Part shown: positions 8,759 through 18,106 of the stretch, piece by piece
Numbering within the stretch: position 1 is the first letter of the stretch
How the letters are laid out: each line of letters opens with the position of its first letter
Assembly: GCF_965243865.1 (NCBI RefSeq)
Contig: NZ_OZ251603.1
Coordinates: 3,596,001 to 3,660,000 of the forward strand
Length of the DNA: 64,000 bases
Direction of reading: 5' to 3'
DNA from: Hyphomicrobium_A sp965243865
GTDB taxonomy: Bacteria > Pseudomonadota > Alphaproteobacteria > Rhizobiales > Hyphomicrobiaceae
The notes under the pieces: generated by a model
The model's database searches: none
What the model saw: only the letters and a program-made list of their open reading frames with translations
Told to the model about the DNA's origin: nothing
Translations under genes and position numbers: made by a program

Positions 8759-9253
8759 TCACCACATGCGGCTGCGCGGCTTGTGTAAGAGGATCTCAAC
8801 CAGCCGCCGCCCGGTGCCCGGATTGATATCGTCGGGCAACTGATCGGGCGCGAAAAGCCGCTGCTCGGCAATTTCGTGGTTGGGTTCGGGGACGCGCGTT
8901 TGCTGCCAGTCACGCGCAATGAACAGCGCCACGTGATCGTTCGGAAATACGCTGGCATTCGAGTAGATGGCGAACAGCTCCGGCGCTCCCGTCAGAGCAA
9001 CGCCGGCCTCTTCCGCAACTTCACGCTCTAACGCTTCCTCGACGGTCTCGCCACGCTCCACGCCCCCGCCCGGAAAGTGCCAGCCCTTGCGATAGGTGTG
9101 GCGTATGAGGAGAATGCGCCCTTGCGGATCGATCAGCACGGCCTGAACACCGAATGTCAGTCCACGCGACAGCCGCCAGTAGCGCTGCAGAATTTTAGTA
9201 ACGACCTTCGTTGGCAGCAACGCACTGCTCCTTTTGCGCGACTTTTCGCGCAC
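8759..9253 (-). CDS. NUDIX hydrolase
   Basis: 164 residues with a complete Nudix box at about 62-84 (GGGVERGETVEEALEREV then AEEAGV), matching GX5EX7REUXEEXGU, whose glutamates bind Mg2+. The preceding HTYRKGWHFPGG and the late LFAPDQLPDDINPGT fit the ADP-ribose/MutT-like group. It would cleave a nucleoside diphosphate linked to another moiety; the exact substrate cannot be read. A basic N-terminal helix (about 30 residues) precedes the domain. It is divergent from the metallophosphoesterase gene, 94 bp apart. Confidence 0.88.
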   Translation of the reverse strand: MREKSRKRSSALLPTKVVTKILQRYWRLSRGLTFGVQAVLIDPQGRILLIRHTYRKGWHFPGGGVERGETVEEALEREVAEEAGVALTGAPELFAIYSNASVFPNDHVALFIARDWQQTRVPEPNHEIAEQRLFAPDQLPDDINPGTGRRLVEILLHKPRSRMW

Positions 9254-9347
9254 TCGCCGCGCCGGGTGGTATTCACGCGGCCCGTGTTAGGCTCCCGCGC
9301 GCTATTCTGCCAATCGCAGATTAACACTGGCCGACGACTATGGATCG

Positions 9348-10286
9348 ATGACTGAAACGATAACGCTCGCCCACGTGTCGGATGTGCATCTTTCGCCCGT
9401 CGCCGGGCTGACGCTGCGCCACCTCAACGTCAAGCGCAGCCTTGGCTACGTCAATTGGCGGCGCAAGCGCCAGCAGACGCATCATCGCGACGTGCTCGAT
9501 GTCATCATGGCCGACATGAAGGCGAATGCGCCCGATCACATCGCCGTCACGGGCGACCTCATCAATCTAGGCTTGCCCGCCGAATATGAGACGGCAGCCG
9601 CTTGGCTGCACAGCGTCGGCACGCCGCGAGACGTGACGGTCATCCCCGGCAACCACGACATTTACACCACGCTGCGCGACGACCCGGGTGTGATGCGCTG
9701 GGCAGACTACATGCACCATGACGCCTGGGGCGCGAGGTACACCTCGGCGCCCGAGCATCAGCTCGCCTTCCCGTTCGTGCGACGCGTCGGACCTGTCGCG
9801 CTCGTCGGATTGAACTCCGCCGTCGAGACCCCGCCATTCGTTGCCGCCGGTGAATTGGGTGCACGTCAGCTCGCAGCACTCGATAGCTTGCTGCCCAAGC
9901 TTGAAGCCGAAGGCATGATCCGCGTCGTGCTGATCCACCATCCTCCGCTTCCCGGCCAGGCGCCGCCCCGCCGCGCTCTGCGCGATGCAGCAGCGCTGTC
10001 GCAAATCCTCGCGCGTCGCGGCGCTGAATTAGTCCTGCATGGCCACAACCACACCGACAGCCATATGGACTTCGCGCGTCTCCCAGAGATCGGCGGCGCT
10101 AGCATTCCTGTCATCGGTGTCGCATCGGGATCGGCGGTGCGCACGCACAAGCACGAGCAGCTCGGCCGCTACAACTTGCTTCGCATTGGACGTATCGATG
10201 GACGCCCGCACATCGAGTGCACCACGCGCGGTATAGCAGTGGGTGGCAACGCCGTGGTGCAAATCGAACGCAAGCTGTTGACTTGA
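9348..10286 (+). CDS. Calcineurin-like metallophosphoesterase
   Basis: 312 residues with all five metallophosphatase blocks: D12-V-H14 (VSDVHLS), TGDLI, PGNHD, the HHPP motif and HGHNHTDS near the end. These ligate two metal ions. No signal peptide, so probably cytosolic. The family includes cyclic nucleotide phosphodiesterases and lipid A precursor hydrolases; the substrate is not deducible. The ATG is preceded by a weak ribosome site only. Confidence 0.88.
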   Translation: MTETITLAHVSDVHLSPVAGLTLRHLNVKRSLGYVNWRRKRQQTHHRDVLDVIMADMKANAPDHIAVTGDLINLGLPAEYETAAAWLHSVGTPRDVTVIPGNHDIYTTLRDDPGVMRWADYMHHDAWGARYTSAPEHQLAFPFVRRVGPVALVGLNSAVETPPFVAAGELGARQLAALDSLLPKLEAEGMIRVVLIHHPPLPGQAPPRRALRDAAALSQILARRGAELVLHGHNHTDSHMDFARLPEIGGASIPVIGVASGSAVRTHKHEQLGRYNLLRIGRIDGRPHIECTTRGIAVGGNAVVQIERKLLT

Positions 10287-10575
10287 TCTCGACACAGCCG
10301 CGTGCATCGCGCCGTTCTCAGTACGACGTCGGCGCGCTTTGTTGTCGCATGGAGAAGTGCAAATTCTGCCGCAAAAGCCGCGCTTTGACTGTCGCTGCAT
10401 AATGCGTGCGCAATAACAGTTACCCGCTCGGCGTCTTGCCCAAATCTATGGCGCCAATGTCACGCTTGCACGCTGACGTGCATATTGAGCGGTTCTCCCC
10501 ATTCCTCGTTCATCGTGACACTATATACGGCTACGGGGTGAGAGGCGATGGAGCGCCCCGTGTCAGGCGGGGCGG

Positions 10576-11688
10576 ATGCAGGTGCGATTGTTCCGGCGAA
10601 ATATCCGATTGAATCTCGCGCTCCAGGGCGGCGGTGCGCACGGCGCATTCACCTGGGGCGTGCTCGATCGTTTGCTCGAGGACGACGAGCTCGAGATCAA
10701 TTGGGTCAGCGCAACAAGCGCCGGCGCGGTGAACGCCGTCGCCGTTGCATCGGGCCTGAGCGAAGGCGGCAAGACATCCGCACGCAACAAGCTGCGCAGT
10801 GTTTGGGAAGCCGTGCACAAAGCTGGCGTTCCCGATCTCATGCGTCTCAACCCATTTCTCTATTCGCTGTCGCGCGCCCCGCACATGGCGCAGATGGCGA
10901 GCCTGTGGTCGCCATACGAGTTCAATCCTCTGGGCTTTGATCCGCTGCGTCGCCTGCTGTCGGACAGCATCGACTTTGAAAAGTTGCGCTCCTCTTCGCC
11001 CATCGAGCTGCTCATCGCCGCAACCGAGGTCTCCAACGGACGCGCGCGCATTTTTCGTCGTCACGAGATAACCGTCGACACCGTGCTCGCCTCGGCCTGT
11101 TTGCCGACGCTGCACCATGCGGTCGAGATCGATGGTGTCGCGTATTGGGATGGCGGCTTCTCGTCCAACCCCGACATCAAGACGCTCGCCATGGAGAGCC
11201 CGGTCGAGGACACGATCATCGTCCAGCTCAGCCCGCTCGTGCGCGAGGGGCTGCCGACCGGCGTGCGCGAGATAGGGCTGCACGTCAATCGCCTCGCCTT
11301 CAACGCACCGCTCGTGCGCGAGATCGAGTTGATCGAGACGGTGCGCGAATGCCAGCAGGGCCGCTTCGGCGGACCGCGCGGCCCGTATGCACGAATGGCA
11401 ACGCATCGCTTCCACCTCATCGAGGCGGGCCGGCACACCGCGTCCCTGAGCCCCGAGAGCACCATGAAGACGGATTGGTCGCTGCTGAGCCAGCTGTTCG
11501 GTGCAGGCCGCGACGAAGCCGAAAAATGGCTCGGCCGCCACCGCTCCAGCATCGGCCGCCGCTCGACGGTGGACCTCAAGGAGCACTTTCTCAACCCTGA
11601 GCGCGAGGGCGATGCCTCCGCGGAAACTGCCGGCAAACGCGGTTCCGTTAAAGCGAAGCTAAGTGCTGCGGCCGATGTGACGGACTGA
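10576..11688 (+). CDS. Patatin-like phospholipase
   Basis: 370 residues. The oxyanion loop GGGAHGAF (18-25), the nucleophile elbow ATSAG with Ser48, and the catalytic Asp192 in WDGGFSSNPD make a complete Ser-Asp dyad. The first glycine of the usual GxSxG elbow is alanine here, a variation known in bacterial patatins. It would hydrolyse acyl ester bonds of lipids. The last 70 residues are basic and specific to this protein. The 289 bp upstream contain no other gene that I can support. Confidence 0.88.
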   Translation: MQVRLFRRNIRLNLALQGGGAHGAFTWGVLDRLLEDDELEINWVSATSAGAVNAVAVASGLSEGGKTSARNKLRSVWEAVHKAGVPDLMRLNPFLYSLSRAPHMAQMASLWSPYEFNPLGFDPLRRLLSDSIDFEKLRSSSPIELLIAATEVSNGRARIFRRHEITVDTVLASACLPTLHHAVEIDGVAYWDGGFSSNPDIKTLAMESPVEDTIIVQLSPLVREGLPTGVREIGLHVNRLAFNAPLVREIELIETVRECQQGRFGGPRGPYARMATHRFHLIEAGRHTASLSPESTMKTDWSLLSQLFGAGRDEAEKWLGRHRSSIGRRSTVDLKEHFLNPEREGDASAETAGKRGSVKAKLSAAADVTD

Positions 11689-11884
11689 ATATAGCGCTCG
11701 ACTATGACGCGGACGCATGGCTAACATGCCAAGCGAAAAGTCGGAGTTCGCGCGTGTCGGGTATTACTGTCGACATACACAATTCAGCGTCTCACCCTGA
11801 TCCGCATCAGGGGCGCGCATGCATGGCACGACGTCTCCGGCCATTCGCCCGCCTTACGCTCCAGCCCTTCCGAGAGTCGCAACT

Positions 11885-12703
11885 ATGATGCGTTCGTTTC
11901 AGACCAAGCTTGCGCATGCCGCGATGTATGCCCTCGTCGCGCTCGCGGCGTTGACGGCAACTTCACTGCCCGGCTCGGCTGCCGAGGTGAAGGTCGCTGT
12001 CGCAGCCAACTTCACCGAGGCCGCAAAAGAGATCGGCGCGTTGTTCGAGAAGGCGAGCGGCGACAAGGCGGTCTTCAGCTTCGGTGCCACCGGCCAGCTC
12101 TTTACACAGATCACACAGGCAGCCCCGTTCGAGGTCTTTCTCTCCGCCGACCAGAAGACTCCCAAGAAAGCCATCGCCGAGGGACTGGCGGTCGCCGACA
12201 GCCTGTACACATACGCCACCGGCCGCGTCGTTCTCTTCAGTAAGAGCAAGGATCTCGTAAAGGGCGAGGACACGCTGAAAGCCGGCAAGTTCGACAAGAT
12301 CTCGATCGCCAACCCCGCCACCGCGCCCTACGGCGCCGCCGCCATCGAGGTGATGAAGAAACTCGGGGTTTACGATGCTCTGGCACCTAAGATTGTGCAG
12401 GGTAACAACATCGCCCAAGCATATCAGTTCGTAGACACCGGAACCGCCGAGGTAGGCTTCGTGGCCCTATCGCAGATCATCAGGAAGGACGAGGGATCGC
12501 GCTGGGTCGTTCCCGATGATCTCTACGCGCCCATCGCGCAGGACGCTGTACTGCTGAGGCGCGGCGAGGAGAACCCTGCGGCAAAGGCCTTCCTGGCCTT
12601 CCTCAAGGGGCCCGAGGCCAGCGCCGTCAAGGAAAAATATGGCTATGGAACCGGCGTCGTGGCATCGGTCGCCAAGCAAAAGGAGCTGGCTCCGACACCG
12701 TGA
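11885..12703 (+). CDS. modA: Molybdate ABC transporter, substrate-binding protein
   Basis: 272 residues. A signal peptide ends GSAAE, followed by VKVAVAANFTEAAKEIGALFE, the standard start of mature ModA. TGQLFTQITQAAPFEVFLSAD and the later NPATAPYGAAA contribute to oxyanion binding. It captures molybdate (or tungstate) in the periplasm and hands it to ModB. Two adjacent ATGs at 11885 and 11888 are possible starts. It is first in a modABC operon, 20 bp ahead of modB. No clear ModE box is visible upstream. Confidence 0.95.
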   Translation: MMRSFQTKLAHAAMYALVALAALTATSLPGSAAEVKVAVAANFTEAAKEIGALFEKASGDKAVFSFGATGQLFTQITQAAPFEVFLSADQKTPKKAIAEGLAVADSLYTYATGRVVLFSKSKDLVKGEDTLKAGKFDKISIANPATAPYGAAAIEVMKKLGVYDALAPKIVQGNNIAQAYQFVDTGTAEVGFVALSQIIRKDEGSRWVVPDDLYAPIAQDAVLLRRGEENPAAKAFLAFLKGPEASAVKEKYGYGTGVVASVAKQKELAPTP

Positions 12704-12723
12704 GCCGACTGGATTGATCAGCG

Positions 12724-13407
12724 ATGCCTGAATTCGAGCACCTGTGGTCGCCGATCAAGCTCACGCTCGAGCTCGCAACGCTGACAACCATCCTTCTTCT
12801 GTGTGTCGGCACACCCATCGCATGGTGGCTCGCGCGCTCTCGCGCACGGTGGAAGGAAGCGGTCGCTGCCGTCGTCGCCCTGCCGCTGGTCCTGCCGCCC
12901 ACAGTGCTCGGCTTCTATCTTCTTCTCCTGCTCGGACCGAACGGCCCCGGCGGCTCCATCGGCAGCCTTTTCGGTTTGCGCTCGCTGGCCTTCACGTTTG
13001 AAGGCTTGGTCATCGGCTCGGTCATCTACTCGATGCCGTTCGTGGTCCAGCCGATCCGCAATGCCTTCGAAGCATTCGGCGATCGCCCGCTCGAGGTCGC
13101 CGCCACGCTGCGCGCCTCCGATTGGGACGCCTTCTGGTCCGTCGCCCTGCCGCTCGCCCGCCCGGGATTTCTCACCGGCGCAGTCCTCGGCTTCGCGCAC
13201 ACGGTGGGCGAGTTCGGCGTCGTCCTCATGATCGGCGGCAATATTCCCGGCGAAACAAAAGTGCTGTCGGTCGCGATCTACGACTACGTAGAGACGCTGC
13301 AATGGACGCAGGCGCACGTTCTCGCCGGCGGCATGCTGGTATTTTCCTTCGCGGTGATCCTTTCCGTGATGCTGTTTGAAAAGCGGCTTGGGCGCGTAGG
13401 CAAATGA
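12724..13407 (+). CDS. modB: Molybdate ABC transporter, permease
   Basis: 227 residues with five to six membrane segments and the EAA loop for docking the ATPase (EVAATLRASDWDAFWSVALP). The segment LPLVLPPTVLGFYLLLLLG is highly typical of ModB. It forms the inner-membrane channel. Its stop overlaps the modC start by 4 bp (ATGA), indicating translational coupling. Confidence 0.95.
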   Translation: MPEFEHLWSPIKLTLELATLTTILLLCVGTPIAWWLARSRARWKEAVAAVVALPLVLPPTVLGFYLLLLLGPNGPGGSIGSLFGLRSLAFTFEGLVIGSVIYSMPFVVQPIRNAFEAFGDRPLEVAATLRASDWDAFWSVALPLARPGFLTGAVLGFAHTVGEFGVVLMIGGNIPGETKVLSVAIYDYVETLQWTQAHVLAGGMLVFSFAVILSVMLFEKRLGRVGK

Positions 13408-14510
13408 AGGCCGACAGAGCCGCCATCGAGGCAAAATTCTTCGGCCCGCTCGGGGACTTCCACATCGACGTGGCGTTCACCGCGCCCGGTTACGGCGTCA
13501 CCGGCCTCTTCGGTCCGTCCGGTTGCGGCAAGACGACGGTCCTGCGCTGCATCGCCGGCCTCAACCGCCTCTCGGGCAAGCTGCGCGTCGACGGTGAGCT
13601 TTGGCAGGACGACGCCAGCGGCACCTTCCTCAAGACCCACCAGCGCCGCATCGGCTACGTCTTCCAGGAGGCAAGTCTCTTCCAGCATTTGTCCGTGCGC
13701 GAAAACCTGCTGTACGGGTCAAAGCGCGCCAAGGAAGATGGCCCCGCGCCGATCAGTTTCGATGACGCTGTGGCGATGCTGGGTGTCGGCCATCTGCTCG
13801 GCCGCGCGCCCGGCGCCCTCTCCGGCGGCGAGCGGCAGCGTGTTGCTATCGGCCGAGCCTTGCTGTCGCGTCCGCGCGTACTTCTCATGGACGAGCCGCT
13901 CGCCGCGCTGGACCGGCTGACCAAGGAGGAGATCCTTCCCTATCTCGAAGCGCTGCGCGAAAACCTCTCCATTCCGATCTTCTACGTCAGCCACGACATG
14001 AGCGAGGTCGAGCGCCTAGCCGACACGCTCGTGCTGCTTGAAAAGGGACGCGTCGCAGCCCTTGGTCCCCTGTCGGAGCTGCAATCGGATCCGGCGCTGC
14101 CTCTCCTGCGCATGCCGGAAGCCGCCGTCATGCTGGAAGCGCGCATCTGCGCGATCGACGAGAACTATGCTCTGACGAGCCTCGATATCGCTGGCGGAAC
14201 CCTTGTCGTGCCCGGCCGGCGTGGAAAGCTGGGCAAGCGTTGCCGCATTCGCATCAGCGCGTCCGATGTTGCCTTCGTTCGCGGCCCCGTTCCTGAAACC
14301 TCGGTCCTCAACTATCTGCCCGTACGCATCGTCTCGATCGCACCGCCCAATGGCGACGACCCTCAGCTCAATCTTGTCGCAGCGGTTGGTGAAGATGGCT
14401 CCGGCGCGCGCATCGTCGGGCGTATTACCCGCAAATCGCGCGATGTACTGATGCTGGAGCCAGGCTCGCAAGTGTACGCGCAGATCAAGAGCGTCGCATT
14501 GCTCTCCTAG
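13404..14510 (+). CDS. modC: Molybdate ABC transporter, ATP-binding protein
   Basis: 368 residues. The ABC domain holds Walker A GPSGCGKT (37-44), signature LSGGERQR, Walker B VLLMDEP and switch histidine in YVSHDMSEVERLAD. A C-terminal TOBE (mop-like) domain of about 110 residues, from roughly residue 245, probably senses molybdate. It energises uptake through ModB on the cytosolic face. The family length is about 350-370. Confidence 0.96.
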   Translation: MKADRAAIEAKFFGPLGDFHIDVAFTAPGYGVTGLFGPSGCGKTTVLRCIAGLNRLSGKLRVDGELWQDDASGTFLKTHQRRIGYVFQEASLFQHLSVRENLLYGSKRAKEDGPAPISFDDAVAMLGVGHLLGRAPGALSGGERQRVAIGRALLSRPRVLLMDEPLAALDRLTKEEILPYLEALRENLSIPIFYVSHDMSEVERLADTLVLLEKGRVAALGPLSELQSDPALPLLRMPEAAVMLEARICAIDENYALTSLDIAGGTLVVPGRRGKLGKRCRIRISASDVAFVRGPVPETSVLNYLPVRIVSIAPPNGDDPQLNLVAAVGEDGSGARIVGRITRKSRDVLMLEPGSQVYAQIKSVALLS

Positions 14511-14624
14511 ATTTTTCGCAGCCATATGAGCTCCTCGTCTGCCACAGCGCAGGCCATGCCGCCGCGCAACCATTGCGCAGTGAATGTGTTATGTCTCGAA
14601 CGAGGCGAAGACAAAGGAGGGCTC

Positions 14625-15974
14625 GTGCAGCAGAGGTCTGCGGAAACGGCAGTAGATCCCCAGCAATCGGACGATCTGCTGATAACTATGTTGGCACCGA
14701 TCGCAGCGCTGCTGTTCAGTGTCTCACTGCTGCTGATGGGCATTGGCCTTCAGGGCACGCTCCTCCCCGTAAGCGGCAATATGGCCGGCTTCTCCAGCGT
14801 CGACCTGGGTCTGCTCGGCACGGCTTACTTTCTCGGTTTCATGATTGGCTGCATGCACGGCACGCGGCTCGTGCGTCGGTCCGGTCACATTCGCGCCTAT
14901 CTTGCAATGACATCGCTCGCAGCGGTGGTGGCGCTGCTGCACGCGCTCTACGTGGAACCTGTCGCCTGGTGGATATTCCGCGCCACCAGCGGCTATTGCT
15001 TCGCGGTTCTCTACATCGTCATCGAGAGCTGGCTTAACGCGCGTTCCAATAACAAGACGCGCGGCACAGTGTTTTCGGTCTACACCGCCATCAACCTCAC
15101 CGTCATTACTGTCGGCCAGATGATGTTGGTGCTCGCCGACCCGCAATCTTTCACGCTGTTCGCCTTTGCCGCCATTCTCGTATCGCTCTCGGCGCTGCCA
15201 ATCGCCTTCACCGGCTCCGCATCGCCCGAGCAGCCGGAATCCGTGCACCCGCGCATCGCCAAGCTGTTTCGCATTTCACCCGTTGGCGTCGCCGGCTGCT
15301 TCGCGGTCGGCTTGGCGAACGGCGCATTCTGGGCCCTTGGACCGATCTTCGCGCAGACCGAAGGTTTCAGCATAAGTGAAATCGCCGCGTTTATGAGCGC
15401 TGTCGTGCTGGGCGGCGCGCTGGCGCAATGGCCTCTCGGCAGTCTGTCCGACCGTATGGACCGACGCGTCGTCATGGTCGCCGCCGCAGCAATTGCGGCT
15501 CTCGCCGCCACTCTTCTGATGATCGTTGATACGCCTGACAAGCTTTTGATGGTGATCGGCGGGGCGGTATTCGGCGCCGGTGCCTTTCCGCTCTATACCC
15601 TGGCCGTCGCCCACGCCAACGACTTCGCGGATGCATCCGACGCCGTAGAGGTGTCGAGCGGCTTGCTGCTCGTCTACAGCGCCGGAGCGGCCATCGGCCC
15701 GTTGCTCGCCTCAGTCAGCCGCGAAGTTGCCGGCGCGCCATCGCTGTTCTTCTTCACCGCATCCGTTCACGTCGTGCTGATCGGCTATGTTCTTTGGCGC
15801 ATGGCCCAGCGAATGTCGCCCGAGCCCGAGCATCGCGTCACGTTTAGCGAATCCGCCATCGCGGCTCAGACCGTGCTCTCGATCGAGCCGGCCGCAGTCA
15901 GCAGTGAGCCTGAGCAAGAGCCAGAGGGCGAGCCGATGCCAAAGACATCCGGCGATGCCGGCAACGCGACTTAG
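14625..15974 (+). CDS. MFS transporter
   Basis: 449 residues with about 12 hydrophobic segments, the loop GSLSDRMDRR typical of major facilitator proteins, and a Glu/Pro-rich cytosolic tail. I chose the GTG at 14625 because AAGGAGG ends four bases before it; an in-frame ATG at 14526 would add 33 non-hydrophobic residues. The sequence resembles the YcaD-like group; the substrate is unknown. It lies 114 bp behind modC on the same strand, but with its own ribosome site, so co-transcription is possible but not shown. Confidence 0.85.
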   Translation: MQQRSAETAVDPQQSDDLLITMLAPIAALLFSVSLLLMGIGLQGTLLPVSGNMAGFSSVDLGLLGTAYFLGFMIGCMHGTRLVRRSGHIRAYLAMTSLAAVVALLHALYVEPVAWWIFRATSGYCFAVLYIVIESWLNARSNNKTRGTVFSVYTAINLTVITVGQMMLVLADPQSFTLFAFAAILVSLSALPIAFTGSASPEQPESVHPRIAKLFRISPVGVAGCFAVGLANGAFWALGPIFAQTEGFSISEIAAFMSAVVLGGALAQWPLGSLSDRMDRRVVMVAAAAIAALAATLLMIVDTPDKLLMVIGGAVFGAGAFPLYTLAVAHANDFADASDAVEVSSGLLLVYSAGAAIGPLLASVSREVAGAPSLFFFTASVHVVLIGYVLWRMAQRMSPEPEHRVTFSESAIAAQTVLSIEPAAVSSEPEQEPEGEPMPKTSGDAGNAT

Positions 15975-15987
15975 CGCCTTTCAAAGC

Positions 15988-16092
15988 TAGCCGGAAACCC
16001 CTCACCCGGCCACGATCTGTCGATCGCGCTTAACCTCTCCCTCCAGAGAGAGGTTAAGTTCCGACACCGGCAAATCACTTAGCCTCTCCCCG
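15988..16092. repeat. Palindromic intergenic repeat, truncated copy
   Basis: About 105 bp matching the left two-thirds of the element at 1881-2033 (about 10 differences), including CCCCTCACCCGGCC, the CCTCTCCCT/GAGAGAGG palindrome and the segment AAGTTCCGACACCGGCAAAT. The right inverted end is missing; the sequence stops just before the 3' end of the XRE gene. Confidence 0.75.
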
Positions 16093-16102
16093 TTGGGCAC
16101 CA

Positions 16103-16882
16103 TCAGCTCACGAGACGCGCATAACCCTGCGCCATCGTCTCGTCGATCAGCTTCTTGTAAGCGTCATAGCTGGCGTGCGCCGGCGTGATGTCACCGAGGT
16201 TGCCGTCGAAGCTGTCGCGCTTGGCGTACACGATCGGCGTCGCCACCGGCACCAGCATGGCGCCATGCTTGTGAATGGTCGTGATGATGCCGCGCATCTC
16301 ACCGAAGCGATCCACCTGCGAGACGACGATCATCCGCATCGCGCCTTTGGTGAGCGACACGAGGTGGATGAACATCGACGACGACGGCACGTAGAGCCGC
16401 CCGCGGTGCGAATATGGCGCATCCGGCCGGTCGCGCTCCTGAAACAGCAGGCTCGGCCACTCCGGGTCCCAGGTTATGTCGGTGCGATAGGCGACGATGC
16501 AGTCCGGTCGCGAAAACGATGACCGCAACGTCACGTAGCTGCCGACGTAATGATCGACCGCCGCTCGCGTATAGGCGCCCATGTAGAGCGGCGCCACCTC
16601 GCTGCCGTTCTCCCCCTGCAACTCGGCTGGCCCCGAGACGCTGACCGCGCCTGGCCCGTTCCAGCTGTCCCTCAGCTTGTCGAAGTCGAGGCCCAGCACC
16701 ATGCACACGTCGAACAGTGTCTGGTCGCGCACCGAGCGCCCACTGAGCAGGTTCTGGATGGTCTTCTCATGACAGTCCGCCGCGTCCGCAAGTTGCGCCT
16801 GCGTAAGCTTTTTTTCGATCATGGCGGTCTTGATCTGCGCGAGAGCTGAATCGCGCACAGATCTGGGAGCATTGACCTTCAT
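16103..16882 (-). CDS. XRE-family regulator with uncharacterised C-terminal domain
   Basis: 259 residues from ATG 16882. Residues about 15-60 are a Cro/C1-type helix-turn-helix (LTQAQLADAADCHEKTIQNLL then GLDFDKL). The remaining 190 residues form an aromatic-rich domain (VDHYVGSYVTLRSSF, SHRGRLYVPSSSMFIHLV) that could sense a ligand; I do not recognise it. The reading frame stays open upstream to 17083, but that extension has no family character. The small gene at 17098 is divergent, so the regulator may control it; this is inference. Confidence 0.8.
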   Translation of the reverse strand: MKVNAPRSVRDSALAQIKTAMIEKKLTQAQLADAADCHEKTIQNLLSGRSVRDQTLFDVCMVLGLDFDKLRDSWNGPGAVSVSGPAELQGENGSEVAPLYMGAYTRAAVDHYVGSYVTLRSSFSRPDCIVAYRTDITWDPEWPSLLFQERDRPDAPYSHRGRLYVPSSSMFIHLVSLTKGAMRMIVVSQVDRFGEMRGIITTIHKHGAMLVPVATPIVYAKRDSFDGNLGDITPAHASYDAYKKLIDETMAQGYARLVS

Positions 16883-17097
16883 GGACGGGCTCTGCCTCGG
16901 ATTGGTCGCCGTTGCGAACTGAATTTGCCGGAATTTACCGGCAATTCTCTGTCCTGGGCAAACGGAACCACGCGCTAGCTGCGTTTCCCTGATGTTGGGG
17001 GTTGGGCACCTCGTCTTTCCGATGGGGTGAGGGCAGTGTCGAAGTGGTTTCGTATCGGCGCGCGTTGGGCGCGTCGTTGCCATAGGAGCTCAACGTC

Positions 17098-17304
17098 ATG
17101 AAGGCCCCGGTCTCTGCTATCGAGAGCCATTCCATCGAGAGCGACCTGAAGCATCTCGCCAGCCCGTGCGCGGCGGTCTGTGTCGCCTTGGGAGGTGCAG
17201 CGGTCGTCGTCGCAGCCATGCTGGCGATCAGCGTGCCCGAGCTCGACCTCGCAAGCCTGATCCCGAATTTTGCCACGACCCTGCAGAGCCTCATCATCGG
17301 CTGA
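17098..17304 (+). CDS. Small membrane protein
   Basis: 68 residues with one strong hydrophobic segment (about 26-46) flanked by a polar N-terminal tail. AGGAG stands about nine bases before the ATG. It is divergent from the XRE regulator and converges on rlpA. No family recognised. Confidence 0.6.
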   Translation: MKAPVSAIESHSIESDLKHLASPCAAVCVALGGAAVVVAAMLAISVPELDLASLIPNFATTLQSLIIG

Positions 17305-17323
17305 CAGGTTCGGCCTTTCCAAC

Positions 17324-17359
17324 AAAAAAAGGGCGACTGGTGAGATCCACCAGCCGCCC
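17324..17359 (-). terminator. Rho-independent terminator of the RlpA gene
   Basis: Read on the minus strand, a 12-bp stem GGGCGGCTGGTG / CACCAGTCGCCC (one G-T type mismatch) with a short loop is followed by TTTTTTT. It lies 25 bp after the RlpA stop. Confidence 0.88.
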
Positions 17360-17383
17360 GTCGTTCGCCTTCGTCGAAGCGCG

Positions 17384-18106
17384 TTAGTTCTTGGCCATGC
17401 GCTCGACAGTCACCGGGGCAACGCCGGCCGACTTCATGCCGATCACGCCGGCAGCGGCGCTCGACAGATCGATGATACGGCCGCGAATGAACGGACCACG
17501 GTCATTGATCGTCACGACCACGGACTTGCCGTTGCGCTTGTTGGTGACGCGCACCTTGGTGCCGAACGGAAGCGTGCGATGTGCAGCCGTCATGGCGCCC
17601 GGGTTGAAGCGTGCGCCAGACGCGGTCATCTGGCCCTGCCAGTAGTAGGATGCCATGCCGCTCTGCGTGGACGTCACGCGCCCGGTCTTCTCGATCTCGA
17701 CCTTGCGGACGGCGATCTCGGCATTCTTCTCCGACACGCGCGGCTTGGCACTGTCCTTGGCGATGGAAGCCTGCTGCTGCTTCTTCTCGGGCTTCGGAGC
17801 CTCGACAGCGGCCTGCTGCTTCTTCTCAGGCAGCACGACCTTGGCTTCGCTGTGCTTCTTCGCAGGCTTCGCCTTCCCCTCGTCCAGCTTGGCGACGCGC
17901 GGCGACTTGGGCTTCGTGCTGGCGTGGCGGTGATGCTTGCGCTCGCCGGTGTATTCGTAAGAGCGATACGTCTTCGCGGTCGGCGCACCGCCGCAGGCAA
18001 ACGCCGGGCTCATGCACTCCCACGGCGCGTTTTCGGCGTTGGCCGGCGCGGCTGCCACGAAACCGAGCGTGGCGATGCTTAGCGCGGAAATAACAATCGT
18101 CCGCAT
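17384..18106 (-). CDS. rlpA: RlpA-like septal ring lytic transglycosylase
   Basis: 240 residues. A signal peptide (1-24, ending PANA) is followed by a Lys/Glu/Ala-rich linker of about 110 residues and the double-psi beta-barrel domain: GMASYYWQGQMTASG, FNPGAMTAAHRTLPFGT, VVVTINDRGPF and GRIIDLSSAAA. RlpA cleaves peptidoglycan lacking stem peptides; the ASG and NDRGP motifs carry the catalytic residues. The SPOR domain of the E. coli protein is absent, as in many alphaproteobacterial versions. It is periplasmic or a lipoprotein relative; no lipobox is seen here. Confidence 0.9.
   Translation of the reverse strand: MRTIVISALSIATLGFVAAAPANAENAPWECMSPAFACGGAPTAKTYRSYEYTGERKHHRHASTKPKSPRVAKLDEGKAKPAKKHSEAKVVLPEKKQQAAVEAPKPEKKQQQASIAKDSAKPRVSEKNAEIAVRKVEIEKTGRVTSTQSGMASYYWQGQMTASGARFNPGAMTAAHRTLPFGTKVRVTNKRNGKSVVVTINDRGPFIRGRIIDLSSAAAGVIGMKSAGVAPVTVERMAKN

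Noticed and set aside
11689..11884. Possible ModE box or molybdenum-cofactor riboswitch before modA
   Set aside because: No palindromic TATA-type ModE site and no recognisable cofactor-binding RNA core in the 196 bp.
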